Of a DNA stretch of 64,000 nt, positions 12,240 through 24,347 are shown piece by piece (positions within the stretch are counted from its first letter, which is position 1; every line of letters starts with the position of its first letter). The notes beneath the pieces were generated by a model, which saw nothing but the letters and a program-made list of their open reading frames with translations, was not told the origin of the DNA and did no database searches. Position numbers and translations under genes: made by a program. Source of the stretch: Aphrophora alni (taxonomy: Eukaryota; Arthropoda; Insecta; Hemiptera; Aphrophoridae); contig OY740768.1 of the NCBI GenBank assembly GCA_963513935.1, positions 16,108,590-16,172,589 of the forward strand. Reading direction: 5' to 3'.

Positions 12240-12500
12240 GATGCAGAGTGAACAAGCGTTCCGACAGGGGGAACGAGCCCGGAAGGGGTTCTAGCTGCGG
12301 ATGAAATAAAAGCACCGAAAGAGACCAACATCCCGGAAATGAAAAAAGGTTCCGAGAGGGACCTTCGCCTAGAAAGATAGTTGTCCCTCTTCGATGCGAT
12401 GTACGAGAGTGAATGTTTCTTTCAGGACGTTAGCTTCTCCCCGGACGAAAGCCTTTTTTGAAACAGTGGCTCTAATTATGACAGCTTCTTTTGAGGGAAA
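12240..12500. other. GC-rich island, unidentified
   Basis: This 260-bp segment is conspicuously GC-rich against its flanks. On the minus strand one frame is open for more than 40 codons and contains SGLVPPVG; on the plus strand another frame reads MYESECFFQDVSFSPDESLF. Neither is recognised. Candidates are an exon, a transposon-coding relic or a SINE-like repeat; the sequence alone does not decide. Confidence 0.35.
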
Positions 12501-12731
12501 TTAGCAATAAAAAAAAAATTAAAAAACATATTACTTAAGATTATGATATAACAATTTACACTGTAACATAAATTACTTTAACATAATTATCCTTAAATCT
12601 ACATAATTTAACATACGTGCATGAGAGATTATGTTTCACTGTTGTGAATGTTAAAGGCTCTATAGAGAAAATAGAGTTAAATGAGAGATGAACTAGACAA
12701 AGCTAAGGGTAAATAACTAATAGTAATGTTT

Positions 12732-12733
<2 letters not shown>

Positions 12734-12795
<62 letters not shown>
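12734..12795. repeat. (TA)n microsatellite, ~31 units
   Basis: The tract is an uninterrupted TA alternation. Confidence 0.97.
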
Positions 12796-12797
<2 letters not shown>

Positions 12798-12879
12798 CGT
12801 TAATCTACAGATCTAATTAAGATACGAGTTACACGTTAAATCCAAGGGACACTATGTTACATGTATTTCTGGTTTTAGA

Positions 12880-13703
12880 AACTCTCCTTCTTATCACCTG
12901 TCTTAAAACCAAATTTCCGTTTTCATATCCTATTAGTAAGCGTTTTAACTCGTCTATTTATATTCTGACACATGTACAGATTTATTTATAAACACTATAT
13001 TCCGATTTGTTTTGTCACTAAGTTTTGTTTAATTTAAGCTAATATAAAATTTCAAAAATGTGTTTAATCAATTTTACTCAAACTAAAAGGGAGATATCAA
13101 CATCACAAATTAATTAAATTTTAAATTTCTGCTTTCCAAATGATTGCAAATTTTCTGTTTTTTAGTGTAAAACATTGAACTTAAATACAACGATCAACAT
13201 TATTATTTTAGTATACTAGACGGACATCATTCATGACTATGATAATGGTTTCCGTTTAGGTTACTAAACTCTAGGTATCATAATAACATTATTGTTATGT
13301 TAGCAATATTAATTTAACCATGTTACCTTTACAACCCGTTTGTTTTCGTTGGCAAATAGTGAAAGGTAAAATCAACAACAGGTTCCTTAACACCTCTAAT
13401 ATGGAATACACTAATTAACAATTATTTAATGAATTTTAATGAGTTGTTTTGTATATGTTTTAACCTTATTTTATTTAATAATGACTCTTGTTGTATATTA
13501 AACTCAAACCATATTGTTCCAACATTTGTCTATCGTACTTTTTTCTTTATTATTAATAAATATATTTTAAATTGGAAACTGCACAAGCATATATACAGGT
13601 ATACAGACTACTATTATTTTATATAATTTATAATACAGATGCATTTCAAACACAAAAAATGTTCTTCTCTAAAATATATAAATACATGATTACAAAATTT
13701 TAA

Positions 13704-13759
<56 letters not shown>

Positions 13760-14460
13760 ATTTTCAGAATGTATATATTCATGGGTGGACCCATGAAGGC
13801 TGCTTATTCCATTCCGTATATTTTTGTTTATCTTAAATTGTTTATTCTAAGTTGTTTTTTTTTAGGATTTAGAAGTAATATTGTTTGGTTTTTCTTTCCT
13901 GTTGTTGTGTATTTTAATTTAAAGTAATGTATTATTATGTCATATGTCAATTTATTAGTTTTGTTTTAGTTTGTTGTTAATGAAAGCTTTATTTTTTATC
14001 TTATCTCATTTTCTCAATCTAAATCATGTTTTGTTTATCTAAATGTAATAAAAGGAATGGAAAATAAATAAAAAATAAATACATAAAATAAATATATAAA
14101 ACACATATTAACACACACATATATATTTACTTAGATCCAGTTAACTGGACAAATATTTTACGAAAAATGTTTACTATTGCGTACCTTTCCCAATCCGATC
14201 TTAATTATTTTTAGTAATTTATTATTTCACATTTATTAGTTAACAATCATCAAACCATTCTTATTTACAAATACTAAATAACTATATGAGTGTAATCATC
14301 AATTAATGTGTCAAAGTAGTTGTAACCATCATGTGTAGTGTAGGTTATTGGACGTCAAACATTTCAGTTCACTAATTATTACTGCTTGCGTGAATTGTAC
14401 AGTTTAAAAAACTATTTAATAAGTATTTATATAAATAAAGAACTTTAATAACAGTATTTT
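12880..14460. repeat. Old dispersed repeat, copy 1
   Basis: Several blocks match, in the same order and orientation, blocks at 55385-56585: TTTTGTTTAATTTAAG near 13026 and 55493; TTTCTGCCTTTC/TTTCTGCTTTCC; TCAACAACAGG with CACCTCTAAT near 13371 and 55848; CCAATC(C/T)(G/A)ATCTTAATTATT near 14190 and 56230; and ATTGGACGTC near 14348 and 56395. Divergence is high. Copy 1 is longer because of extra sequence at about 13560-14100, including a (TA)n tract at 13707-13744. No coding content is recognised; it may be an old transposon or a segmental duplication. Confidence 0.6.
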
Positions 14461-16200
14461 ATCGTAGAAAACTTTATATGTCATACCATTTTAAAGATAT
14501 TTTTCACAAAATATTTATATGTAAAACAATAAGTGCTGTAAACGGATATGGCATAGTTGTAATAAATTATACGTTGCCTAAATATATCGTACCTACATAT
14601 GTTTAAATATAATCTGAATTGATAATATTTCCCTCAGTTGTAAAGCAAGATTATTTTTAAATGAACGCTCATGAAATCATTGCGTATTCAATAAAATATT
14701 TTACATTATAAAGGCAAATATTGGTTTTAATCTAAATCTTTGTATTTAGGAAAATAAATTGTTGTGTATCTATACGTTCAAAATACACATTAGTGAAATA
14801 TAAGATAGCATTACTGTAGTAATTTTTACTTTAACATTTTCAATAATATTACCTTTTACTTAATTCCATTTTTGTCGGTTGATACTTATTTTAAAACATC
14901 TACTCTTAGTCCATACAAAATTTATTACAACGGATAAATAAAATTATCCCAAAGCAAAATTCAACACAAAACACTAGATTACCTATACAGGAAAGCCACT
15001 ATTCTTTCTTCTTTTCATTCCTTTTTTCGTACAGAAATATTCGAGTATACCAGGAAGTAGCAAAATAAATATACTTTTTAATTAAAAATAATACCAATAA
15101 TAATAACTTACCACTCGAAACATTCCCTAGACTATTTTGAATTATTTTTGATCTAATAAGTATATCGTATTAATGTATTTCATCAATTATATCCAAACTT
15201 AAAAAATACCATGAGAACATATATTTTATCTTATAAAATTGTTTATACATGTTGTACCTCATGACAAAAGGGACTATGTAACTATTAAGTAAGTACAGAT
15301 AGAGATACATTTTGACATATGTAAAACATATATTGGAGTTAACATTTAGTTTTAAATGTCCATGCACTAAGTTGTAAAAGTAAGGTGGAAAATTTATTGT
15401 AAAAATAGAGTAGCACTCAAAAGACGGAGTAAGTAAAAAATATCTGAAACTTGCAGAAATATTTCTTTATCAAAATATTTTAAGGAATACTTCATATAAA
15501 GGTGAGTGCGTGCGTGCGTGTTTGTAAAATCTAAACTCTTTATTATTATACTTATAATTTTAATGTTTTAGGATTGTTTTGGGATTTTTTTTTTTAACAT
15601 TTGTAGTTAAAGAAGGAATTTCACGTTTTATTATATTTTCGACAATATAATTATATTAAGAAATATATTATATATTATATTAAGGAAATTCTTCAGGATT
15701 GTATTTTGCACCTATAAAACATTCAACAAGACCTGTACAGAGTCATAAAATAGGAAATGCTGTTGAAACAGTAATATGCGGGATTATTGTACTTTATTTG
15801 CCAAACTTTAAGTACTTCCCTAATGGAGAGCACTTCGTAATGCGATTATAATTATTTATATTGAATAATGTTTACTCACATATTCACAAACTATATTGTG
15901 AATATATATTGTGGTAGTCATAAAGACTACCATAATGCAATTTTATGGTAGTCAGTGATCCCTTTATGCCACGGATATACATGCACTTCAGATAATGTCT
16001 CCTGAAATCACTCCTAACATTATCCAACAATGATATTTTGAAAGGTGTCGTATTATAATAGTGTGAATAGGGTTATAATCTTGATTTATGGTCGTCTTTA
16101 TACTTTAGTTATATCTTTAAAAAATATTTTCATAAATATGCAAAACAATACGAAAATATTCTTTGATTATTATAAACATTTATAAAGTACTTTATGTACA
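14461..16200. other. AT-rich non-coding stretch
   Basis: No gene is supported. There is a short GTGCGTGCGTGCGTG run near 15506 and a small hairpin around 15911-15952 built from the repeated motif TGGTAGTC. The open frame at 15170-15367 has no recognisable content. Confidence 0.5.
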
Positions 16201-16202
16201 AC

Positions 16203-16319
16203 TCAATAGCACTGCTATCACCTTCAGAGGTACAATACAAACTCACTTCAATAGAGAGTGTGCATTACTCTGGAAATTTTCTTTCATTTCACCTCTGAAG
16301 ATGATAGCAGTGCTATTGA
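16203..16319. repeat. Short inverted repeat with CTGAAGAT-hairpin-GAAA motif
   Basis: The arm 16203-16231 (TCAATAGCACTGCTATCA followed by CCTTCAGAGGT) is the reverse complement of 16291-16319, with about 60 bp between. The right arm reads CTGAAGATGATAGCAGTGCT then ATTGAAA (16295-16321), in which ATAGCA pairs with TGCTAT. The architecture is the same as in the repeats at 9.4, 47.4 and 48.1 kb although the stem sequence differs. Confidence 0.85.
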
Positions 16320-16377
16320 AATATACCTGAGGTAGAATAAACATAACTATACAGTCTTTTATATGTTAGAGGTTTAT

Positions 16378-17050
16378 TTTGGAGATAATAAAACAAAATT
16401 ATTTATTTTGTATATCCACTTATAATTAGTCTAGCCGACCAATGGTTTCGCCTGTTAAGGCATTGACGAGGCTGTATTACAGACTGAAGAAAAAAGACAA
16501 AAACAGAAAACCTTAAAACTAGAGGGTGGGAGTTAGGATACAATGAATGGAAGGTTGGGGAAATACCCGGCCTGGGCAATGACCATAGGAACAATACATA
16601 TTGGGAAAACCAGTTGATTGTTCTAAGTACAAATAACTTTTAAAGGTTTTACTAATGGAGAGTTATACAAATCTAACTGGTCATTTAAAACTAAATTAGG
16701 GTTACAGTATCTTATTCTTTAGATAACCCTAATTTAGTTTTAAATGACCAGTTAGATTTGTATAACTCTCCATTAGTAAAACGTTTAAAAGTTATTTGTA
16801 CTTAGAACAATCAACTGGTTTTCCCAATATGTATTGTTCCTATGGTCATTGCCCAGGCCGGGTATTTCCCCAACCTTCCATTCATTGTATCCTAACTCCC
16901 ACCCTCTAGTTTTAAGGTTTTCTGTTTTTGTCTCTTTTCTTCAGTCTGTAATACAGCCTCGTCAATGCCTTAACAGGCGAAACCATTGGTCGGCTAGACT
17001 AATTATAAGTGGATATACAAAATAAATAATTGTGTTTTATTATCTTCAAA
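16378..17050. repeat. 673-bp nearly perfect palindrome (two 327-bp arms, 19-bp spacer)
   Basis: The arm 16378-16704 is matched in inverted orientation by 16724-17050 with only a handful of substitutions; the unpaired spacer is 16705-16723. Both arms give the same 63-codon open frame (16403-16594 minus and 16834-17025 plus) starting MFLWSLPRPGISPTFHSLYP. That is a consequence of the palindrome and is not evidence for two genes; the peptide is not recognised. High arm identity means recent formation or active homogenisation. No clear target-site duplication is visible at the ends. Confidence 0.95.
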
Positions 17051-17379
17051 CATGGAATTCCACCAAGAACCATCGGTCTCAACAGTAATGAAAATTTTAT
17101 TTTGGTTTTAACGGAATTTTCTTTCATTATATATTAACCACAGTGCTCTAGTATTTCATGTGAAACAAACTCCATTATTTTTCAAAATATTTAAAAACGA
17201 ACAAATTTAAATACATTTTCGATTGTATAATATTATTATTATGGATATGGAATTGTGAATATGTACATGACCAACTAGTTCAGTTATTTAGAATAAACTG
17301 AAATGTTCAGTGTGTTAACGTTGATTATTAAAACGATGAAAAATTTAATTGAATGATGCGAATTGGAAGCTATCGAGAA

Positions 17380-17605
17380 GTTCATCCAGAATGTGATGAA
17401 AAGAAGAGAAGTCTAGTAGAGATAGTCTCCAGCTAATTCGAGCCCCGGCTTGCGGTGAAGTTATGCCTAGCGGTAATGCCACAGCATTTCGAATAGCTCT
17501 GAAAGGAGTCGAGGTGGGTTTTAGTGGGTATAACTCAGACTGTTGAAATTAGTCGAGGGGAGTCCAACAATCTATGCGTAATGCATTTCCTTCCTTGTTA
17601 AAAAA
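17380..17605. repeat. GC-richer block, possible SINE-like fragment
   Basis: About 200 bp is clearly richer in G+C than its flanks and contains TTCGAGCCCCGG, faintly like an RNA polymerase III B box, and AGCGGTAATGCC. There is no foldable tRNA and no poly(A) tail in the right place, so the SINE reading is only a suggestion. Confidence 0.25.
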
Positions 17606-18900
17606 ACGGTACACAAATAAATAATCTGGATTTAGCCTTTGAGAGTGATTAAAGGACAATAAAACAATCTTATATATATTCAGCAAATTAACCTTCACAT
17701 AATGTGAGTATATTGTTAAAATAATCTCCCTTTACAAATACGTCACCGACACAGATTAATCGAAAAAGGTGTATAAGATTTTGTTGTAAAATATAAATTA
17801 CTTTTGAAATAGAGAGAAGTTCCACAAACATTTGTGTAAATTGTATCAAAATATTTGTCGCTATGCATTTTGTAATGTCCAAATATTTTATTTATAAAAA
17901 AACTAACACAAATATTTATTTTCCAATATTTGGAAACGTTCCCATGACATTTTTTTGATACAAAATATAAAAATATATAATCGTGTATATATTCCACGAT
18001 TAATAATTTGTGCACGTGAAATGATTTACGTTGATAGTTCCTGCTCCAACATACGAGTAATATGATTCAAAACAGAAGGTTTACATTGATTTAAATTATA
18101 GTTCGTAATATAAATATTTTGTTCTATGACTTTGTCTGTAATAAATAAACTTTCTTGTAAATATTAGTTTTAATTTGTAATATTATAACAAGGTTAGTAA
18201 ACATATGGTAGTAATCTAGTTTCTAGTCTGAAACAAATAAATTATTTTCATTTCGCTTTACATGGGATTTTCAAAACTTGAATTTTAATAGAAACTAGAT
18301 AAAATATCTGAGAACGAATTGACATCAACAAAAGTTTACTATTTCTGAGAACACGTCTCCACTTTATGAAACATTTTATATTTATCCCTTGCAGTCACTT
18401 ACTTGCCAACTACAGAATGTTGGGTTTATCCCTTGAGGCGTTTGCAGAAATATGTTACAGTTAATGAAATACAAGATAAACAACCTTTGAGTTAAAGGTA
18501 GTGCTTTTTCCATGAAAGAGCTGCAAACTAATTACTTTACATATTGTAGCGGGACCATTTTTTCTAACAAGTCTATATTGGTAAGTTTTAATTTAAAATA
18601 CAGCAATCCATAAATAAATAATTATTGAAACATGATTGTAGTACAGTGTATTATATTTAAAAGTAACACTTGAGAAACAACTTAATTACGAACATTTAAA
18701 GTAAGGGAACGTTGAGGTATTTGATACATAATCATATATATATATACCGTTATATATTATAACATACCGAAATAGAAAGCTCCAAATGTCAGTACCCGGC
18801 AGGCCATAAATCGTCAAGACATGAAAGGATTGACGGACATAAAAAAATGTTTCAACAGGGAAACAACGCACCCAAACCGTCACACAAGATCCATCAAAAT
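17606..18900. other. AT-rich non-coding stretch
   Basis: Several short minus-strand frames (17688-18015, 18686-18883) are open, but none has recognisable content. Nothing else is supported. Confidence 0.45.
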
Positions 18901-18927
18901 TAAGCTTTTAATACCGAAACAAATTGT

Positions 18928-19600
18928 AACAAGCCAATCAGAGCAAGTGAATCAGTTCTGAAATAACGTCCAAGAATTAAAACTAGCCAATGGAAAAAGA
19001 GCTTCATGACGCTGTTTTAAAAAGAGGAGAACTTATAAATAAGGGTAAAAGGGAGGACACGTGGTTCTTTTAGGTATTTTGGTTCCGACGTCGTATTAGA
19101 AGGTTGTTCCGGGGAAGTGTTTCTCCTGATCGAAAGAGTTAAGTGTTTGTGAAGGACTTTGCCTATCCTATTCGTCGTTTTTCTTTTTTTAATAGAACTG
19201 TTAAGTTTATAAAAGTCAATAAAAAGTTATCCGTCGTTTTAAAAATTAAAAGAATCGTCGTATTAAAGTATAAGAAGTCTTCGTGGTCGTTAAGTGAGAT
19301 AATTGTGAAGTTTAAGGAGTCATCGTCGTATTAAAGTTAAATCAGTGAGAAGAAGTATCGTCGTAAGAATTAAAAGCATCATCGTCGCAAGAGTGAGTGC
19401 AGAAAGGTGTAACCCGCGATTGGGATCATCTACGGGAGAGGCAAACCATCCAACCATCACGCAATTTTCGAGAGAACCACGGAACGAGAACAACCAAAAA
19501 ACTGGAAAGGAACACGTCAATTGATAAGTAGAACTTAAAGGACAATACATTTTATAAATTACCACCAAATTTTGTTTTTTGTAATAATAAAATAAATTAT
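18928..19600 (+). promoter_or_regulatory. Promoter-like block: two CCAAT boxes, TATA box, GC-richer leader
   Basis: CCAAT motifs lie at 18934-18938 and 18987-18991, followed by TATAAATA at 19034-19041 with spacing typical of an RNA polymerase II promoter. Downstream (about 19060-19550) is a leader of above-average G+C content, rich in the motif TCGTCGTATTAAAG and variants, ending near an AATAAA at about 19589. This arrangement would fit a solo LTR of a retrotransposon (U3 promoter, R, polyadenylation signal) or a host promoter with a 5' untranslated exon. LTR boundaries, target duplication and primer-binding site were not found, and the open frames at 19143-19334 and 19320-19568 carry no recognisable protein. 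Confidence 0.35.
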
Positions 19601-20126
19601 AGCCACCTAAGAACCAACGAACCCCAATAGAGATTTAAATTAAATTCAAGTAAATAACCTTCAGTTAGCCGGAGCAAATATTTTATAAAGCTAATTAAAA
19701 TTAGAGTCAAAATTAAATACAAATTAAATTGATGCATTCTTAAATTCCTTGTTTTAGACTAAGTTGTTTAGGATAAGAATTTATAGTGAAGATGTACCTA
19801 GTTTAAGCCGTAGTATAAAATTGTAGAATAAGATATTAATCAGTAATATTTTGAGCATTAAGGTAAAAATAATGTTTTAAATGATTAAAAATTAATATTT
19901 AAAAGAGTTAATTATTCAATGTGTTTAATTAAAATTGAGTTATAATCCCACATGTTTTGAGTGTTATTATTTTAATCTATTGTCAAATAACTAACGAACT
20001 AATAACCAAATGAATAATAATAATATTAATAAATAGTAAAAAGAAATATAGGAGAGTTTTCCTATATTTAAGCGATTAAAGTGTAGCAAATAACTAATAA
20101 AAAAAAAGAGAACGTCTTAAACGTTA
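19601..20126. other. AT-rich non-coding stretch
   Basis: Nothing supportable is seen between the promoter-like block and the TA tract. Confidence 0.5.
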
Positions 20127-20147
20127 TAATATATATATATATATATT

Positions 20148-20207
<60 letters not shown>
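20127..20207. repeat. (AT)n microsatellite, ~40 units, one interruption
   Basis: The tract alternates A and T except for one TTTATTA interruption near 20147. Confidence 0.95.
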
Positions 20208-20209
<2 letters not shown>

Positions 20210-20890
20210 TTGGTCCATTAAAATAAATATAATTTATTGGAATAGTTTTGATATAATTTACCAAAATTCTTATCATTGGTGATAAAACCTAAGTTAATAA
20301 ATATTCTTATTTTAAATAACGCTTAAATGTACCTATTAGCTCTTTGTTACCTTACCATTCAAAATGTTCTTAATTATTATATAATGGAAAGGACAAATTA
20401 TCGATTGAATTCGTTGACTAAGTTTTTTTTATACATATACTTTTTTGTAATTTTCCTATGTAACTTGCAACATCGCTGTTTAAAAGAATCTACGATTTAC
20501 CGTAAAACTAAAATGTATTTTGTTGTGAAATCATTTTTAATCGGGTTCCTATTTTATACTTTGTATTAGTCACGATTATATAATGAGCACGCGCTTTATC
20601 ATATGTAGGCCTACATTTAACTGATGTTAAAAACGGAAATTATATACACAGCCTATTTACACAATATGAATTGTCCCTTAAATGTTAAAAACTGTACAAT
20701 TCCCACAAAACATTTATTTTCCTCCTATGCCCCTTCCTTTTACTACAGACGTTCGAAATTTATTTTAAAACACACAATTTTATATATTATTCAGAGAAAT
20801 GTACATATCATCGTTAATTAAAGTCAATATATAAGATCGCTAATAATTTCAAAAGATTTGACAAATCCCATTTTAAATACAACATCCCTA
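20208..20890. other. AT-rich non-coding stretch
   Basis: Two open frames (20327-20569 and 20624-20821) have no ATG-driven coding signal or recognisable content. The stretch leads into the TCCA satellite. Confidence 0.45.
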
Positions 20891-21503
20891 GTAGCTATCT
20901 ATCTATCTATCTATCTATCTATCCATCCATCCATCCATCCATCCATCCATCCATCCATCCATCCAGCCATCTATCCATCTATCCATTCATACATCCATCC
21001 ATCCATCCATTCAACCATCCATCCATTCCATCCATCCATCCATCCATCCATCCATCCATCCATCCATCCATCCATCCATCCATACATCCATACATCCATC
21101 CATCCATACATCCATCCCTCTATCCATCTATCCATCTATCCATCCACCTATCCATCCATCTATCCATCTATACATCTATACATCTGTCCATCTGTTCATC
21201 TGACCGTCTGTCCATATATCCATCCATCCATCCAACCATCCAACCATCCATCCATCCATCCATCCATCCATCCATCCATCCATCCATTTATCCATCCATC
21301 CATCTATCTATCTATCCACCTATCTATCCATCCACCTATCCATCCATCTATCCATATTTTCATCTATCCATCTATACATCTATACATCTGTCCATCTGTT
21401 CATCTGACCGTCTGTCCATATATCCATCTATCCATTTATACATCTATCCATTTTTCCATCTATCCATCTATCCCTCTCTCTATATATCTATCCATCTATC
21501 TAA
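20891..21503. repeat. (TCCA/TCTA)n tetranucleotide satellite with higher-order repeats
   Basis: Over 600 bp is made of the tetranucleotide TCCA with TCTA, TACA and other variants. A longer pattern (ATACATCTGTCCATCTGTTC and following ATCTGACCGTCTGTCCATAT) occurs twice, at about 21177-21220 and 21384-21427, showing segmental duplication inside the array. The 218-codon open frame through it (HPSIHPSI type) exists only because a four-base repeat without stops reads through; it should not be annotated as a protein. Confidence 0.97.
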
Positions 21504-21514
21504 ATGTGAGATAG

Positions 21515-24340
21515 TAAAAACTGATTGTCCATAGTTATACAATTGTTAGAAATATATATAATGTTTCCTATATGAATTACAAGTAGAATTTGTAACTAAT
21601 GAAAAATATATTGTCACGTGTTTGAAATACTTCATTTGTTTTTGGGAATATAATGTGTTATAAATTAATAAAGATCTTTGTAATAAAACAGAGTGAATAG
21701 TTAATAATGTTATGCATACTTAAACAAAAAACCTAAAACTGCTTTAATACATTAAAAGAATAAACTTTAATACTTTTCTAAATAAATGGAACACACATAT
21801 CTATATTGCTTAAAACTAAAACAATCTTGCATAATGTATTGTTAATTATCATTTCCATTATATGATTTAAATCTCATAGATAAATACATTTTTTCAATGA
21901 TTAAATAATTTGTTATATATGAAGGATATATAATTTAAAAGTTAAAGTCTTTTACATTTTTGTTATCAATCAAATTTTTAATACAGTCCTGTTAGAGCTT
22001 TGTTTATATAACTATCCCTTTTTTACTTTTCTAAAAACTTTATATTATATTTTTACTTTGTTTATATCTGAACTATATAACATTTTAAAATTCCGATATT
22101 TGTATGCTTTCTCAGTTATTTTTAAATAATATATTGAAATAATATCTTTCCTCAAAAAAATTGTAGTGAATAATAAAATGTCACACATTTAACAATTAAG
22201 TTCCACTTTGTAAAATGTTAAATTCGTTAGTTTTCTTTTTAGACTAGAAACTTTGTAATTAACAAACTTAATGAATTTTTTAGTAATTGCTTATGATTAT
22301 TATTTTATTCCATAAATAGTTGAATTCCATTCTAAAAAAGTTTCATTTTAGAAAACATCGCTGTGAAATTCAGAAAGAGGCCACGAATTCTGAGAAGATC
22401 TTGGTATTATAGAACGTGTTGTTAAACTAACTATAAAGCTAATAGTCACAACTATTGTCCAGAGTTCCAAAAAACAAACAAATTCAAAGTAACCTTAACA
22501 CTGTGGTGAGTAAAAAAACGGTTAGTGTTTAAACATTTATCATCATTATTCATTAATACATTGTAAAATATCCTTTTTGATATTCATGCTTCAGGTTATT
22601 ATTCAACGTCGATTTTAATATCTAAATTTTGGTTATTTCTGTAAGTCTATAACCGAAGAAAAACAATTTGACCAAAATTTTTGTATTACTTTTCATTCAC
22701 AATGTCTTTAAAAACGAACATTATTATCTAGTGCGATTATAAGTCTTAAAATATAGCGCCAATAAACAAAAGTGTGTTCAACTGTTTTTATTTAGAGATA
22801 AAAACCTTCACTTTTTCTTTCCTACTATTCCAGAGTTAAAAATATTTTGTCTCTGTTACTTATCTGAAATTATTCATAGTTGTTACGTATACATATACTA
22901 AACGTAACTAATAATCTGTGTGATCCAGTATTCATGAATCAACGAAGTCCAGAAACTTTATATCTTTTTAATCTCACTGTATATTCCCATGACAATATAT
23001 AAACAACAAACTGAATTTTATTTAAACAGTAACTATTACACAATACATACATGCAGTTTTTTTATAACTTTGTTTTTCTACAGGAATTTTAGTAAGAACA
23101 TTTTACATTAATGTTGTATCATAGTTTACCTGTATTAAATTATTATAGATAGGAAAAACAAACAAACATAAGATACTGAGTATTAGAGAGAATGATATAA
23201 ACAGTTGAATGCCTCAAAGGCTTTGTTAAATAAAACCATTTATTATTATTTGCATTTTTTGTTTGGATCCTATTATTTACAACTTCTTATTATTCTACCT
23301 TTAAAAGCAGTATATTAGTAGAAACATAAGTTAATTTAAAGCAAAAGACACTTCAGCAGTAAACTACATTAGTTGATCAACTAATTTAAATTAACAAATT
23401 TCAAACTAGTAATTATTATTTCATTAAAAAGGAATTCTAATCTCGACGTTCATAAGTGTTTCAAAGAATTTCAGAACTTTATTTAAATCCATGGGTTTGC
23501 TGAAGGTATTTAATTATCATTGAAGTCATTCATTGAATTAAAACATTTAAACTTAAAGAAGTGAATTCAGCTAATTTGAATAACTTTTTCTACTAATAGT
23601 TCAATATCTGATTATACTCATTTATCCTCTGTACCTATTTTATTTCATATAACACATTTATTCCATACTTTAAGAAATACCTGCTTTTACCATAACAGAT
23701 TTCCGTTAATTCACTCCTACTCTTCTCTGTGAAAGTACAACTTACGTAGTCCATGACTTTTCAAACGGAATTTGATTTCATCCCTCAGTCTCGTTGGTTG
23801 CAACCTAAAATAAACAGCTAGTTTCTATTTTTTCCGTTTAAAGGCTTGGCGACACTTTACACACGCCAAGTTAAAGTTTTTTATGAATTCTGATCTACTC
23901 TTTGTAACAAGTGCTCAAGTTTCTTTCGCAATCAAGGAGTTGCATAACTCAACATTATTTTTATTGTTGCGAATGATGACAATCTCCGCACAGGGGTTAG
24001 ATCTTTGGTGTTCCATCTAGTAAGATCTACAACTCTTGGTTCTATAACTTTGTTTTCCGTAATGTCTGGTTGTAATTAGCTTATGTTTTTTTTATATATT
24101 AGTGAATTTCTTATAGAGATTGTCAATAGAGTAAACGAAATATTCTCAAATTCTACCAATGAGAGTATATTGGGACTATTTTGTCTCAAAATAAATACAG
24201 TGAGTTTTACAATCAGTCTAGCAATTTTTAAATGTGTTTCTTGGGTAAAAATATTAAGAAAATAACCAATAGGAGACAGTTTTTAAAAAAACAAATTTTA
24301 AATTGTTTGGCTTTAACGTTTTAAATGAAGATTTTCTTAG
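21515..24340. other. AT-rich non-coding stretch
   Basis: No gene, repeat family or RNA is supported over this 2.8 kb. Composition is slightly less AT-rich at 23690-24080, without a coding signal. Confidence 0.5.
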
Positions 24341-24347
24341 ATATATA

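Noticed and set aside
16403..17025. Two identical 63-codon open frames in opposite orientation
   Set aside because: They are the same sequence seen in both arms of a palindrome; one AT-rich frame without a recognised protein is not evidence for a gene.
17380..17605. tRNA gene or clear SINE
   Set aside because: Only a loose B-box-like TTCGAGCC is present; no cloverleaf can be drawn and there is no matching A box or tail.
20858..21514. 218-codon HPSI-repeat protein
   Set aside because: It is produced by a TCCA/TCTA microsatellite, which has no stops in several frames.
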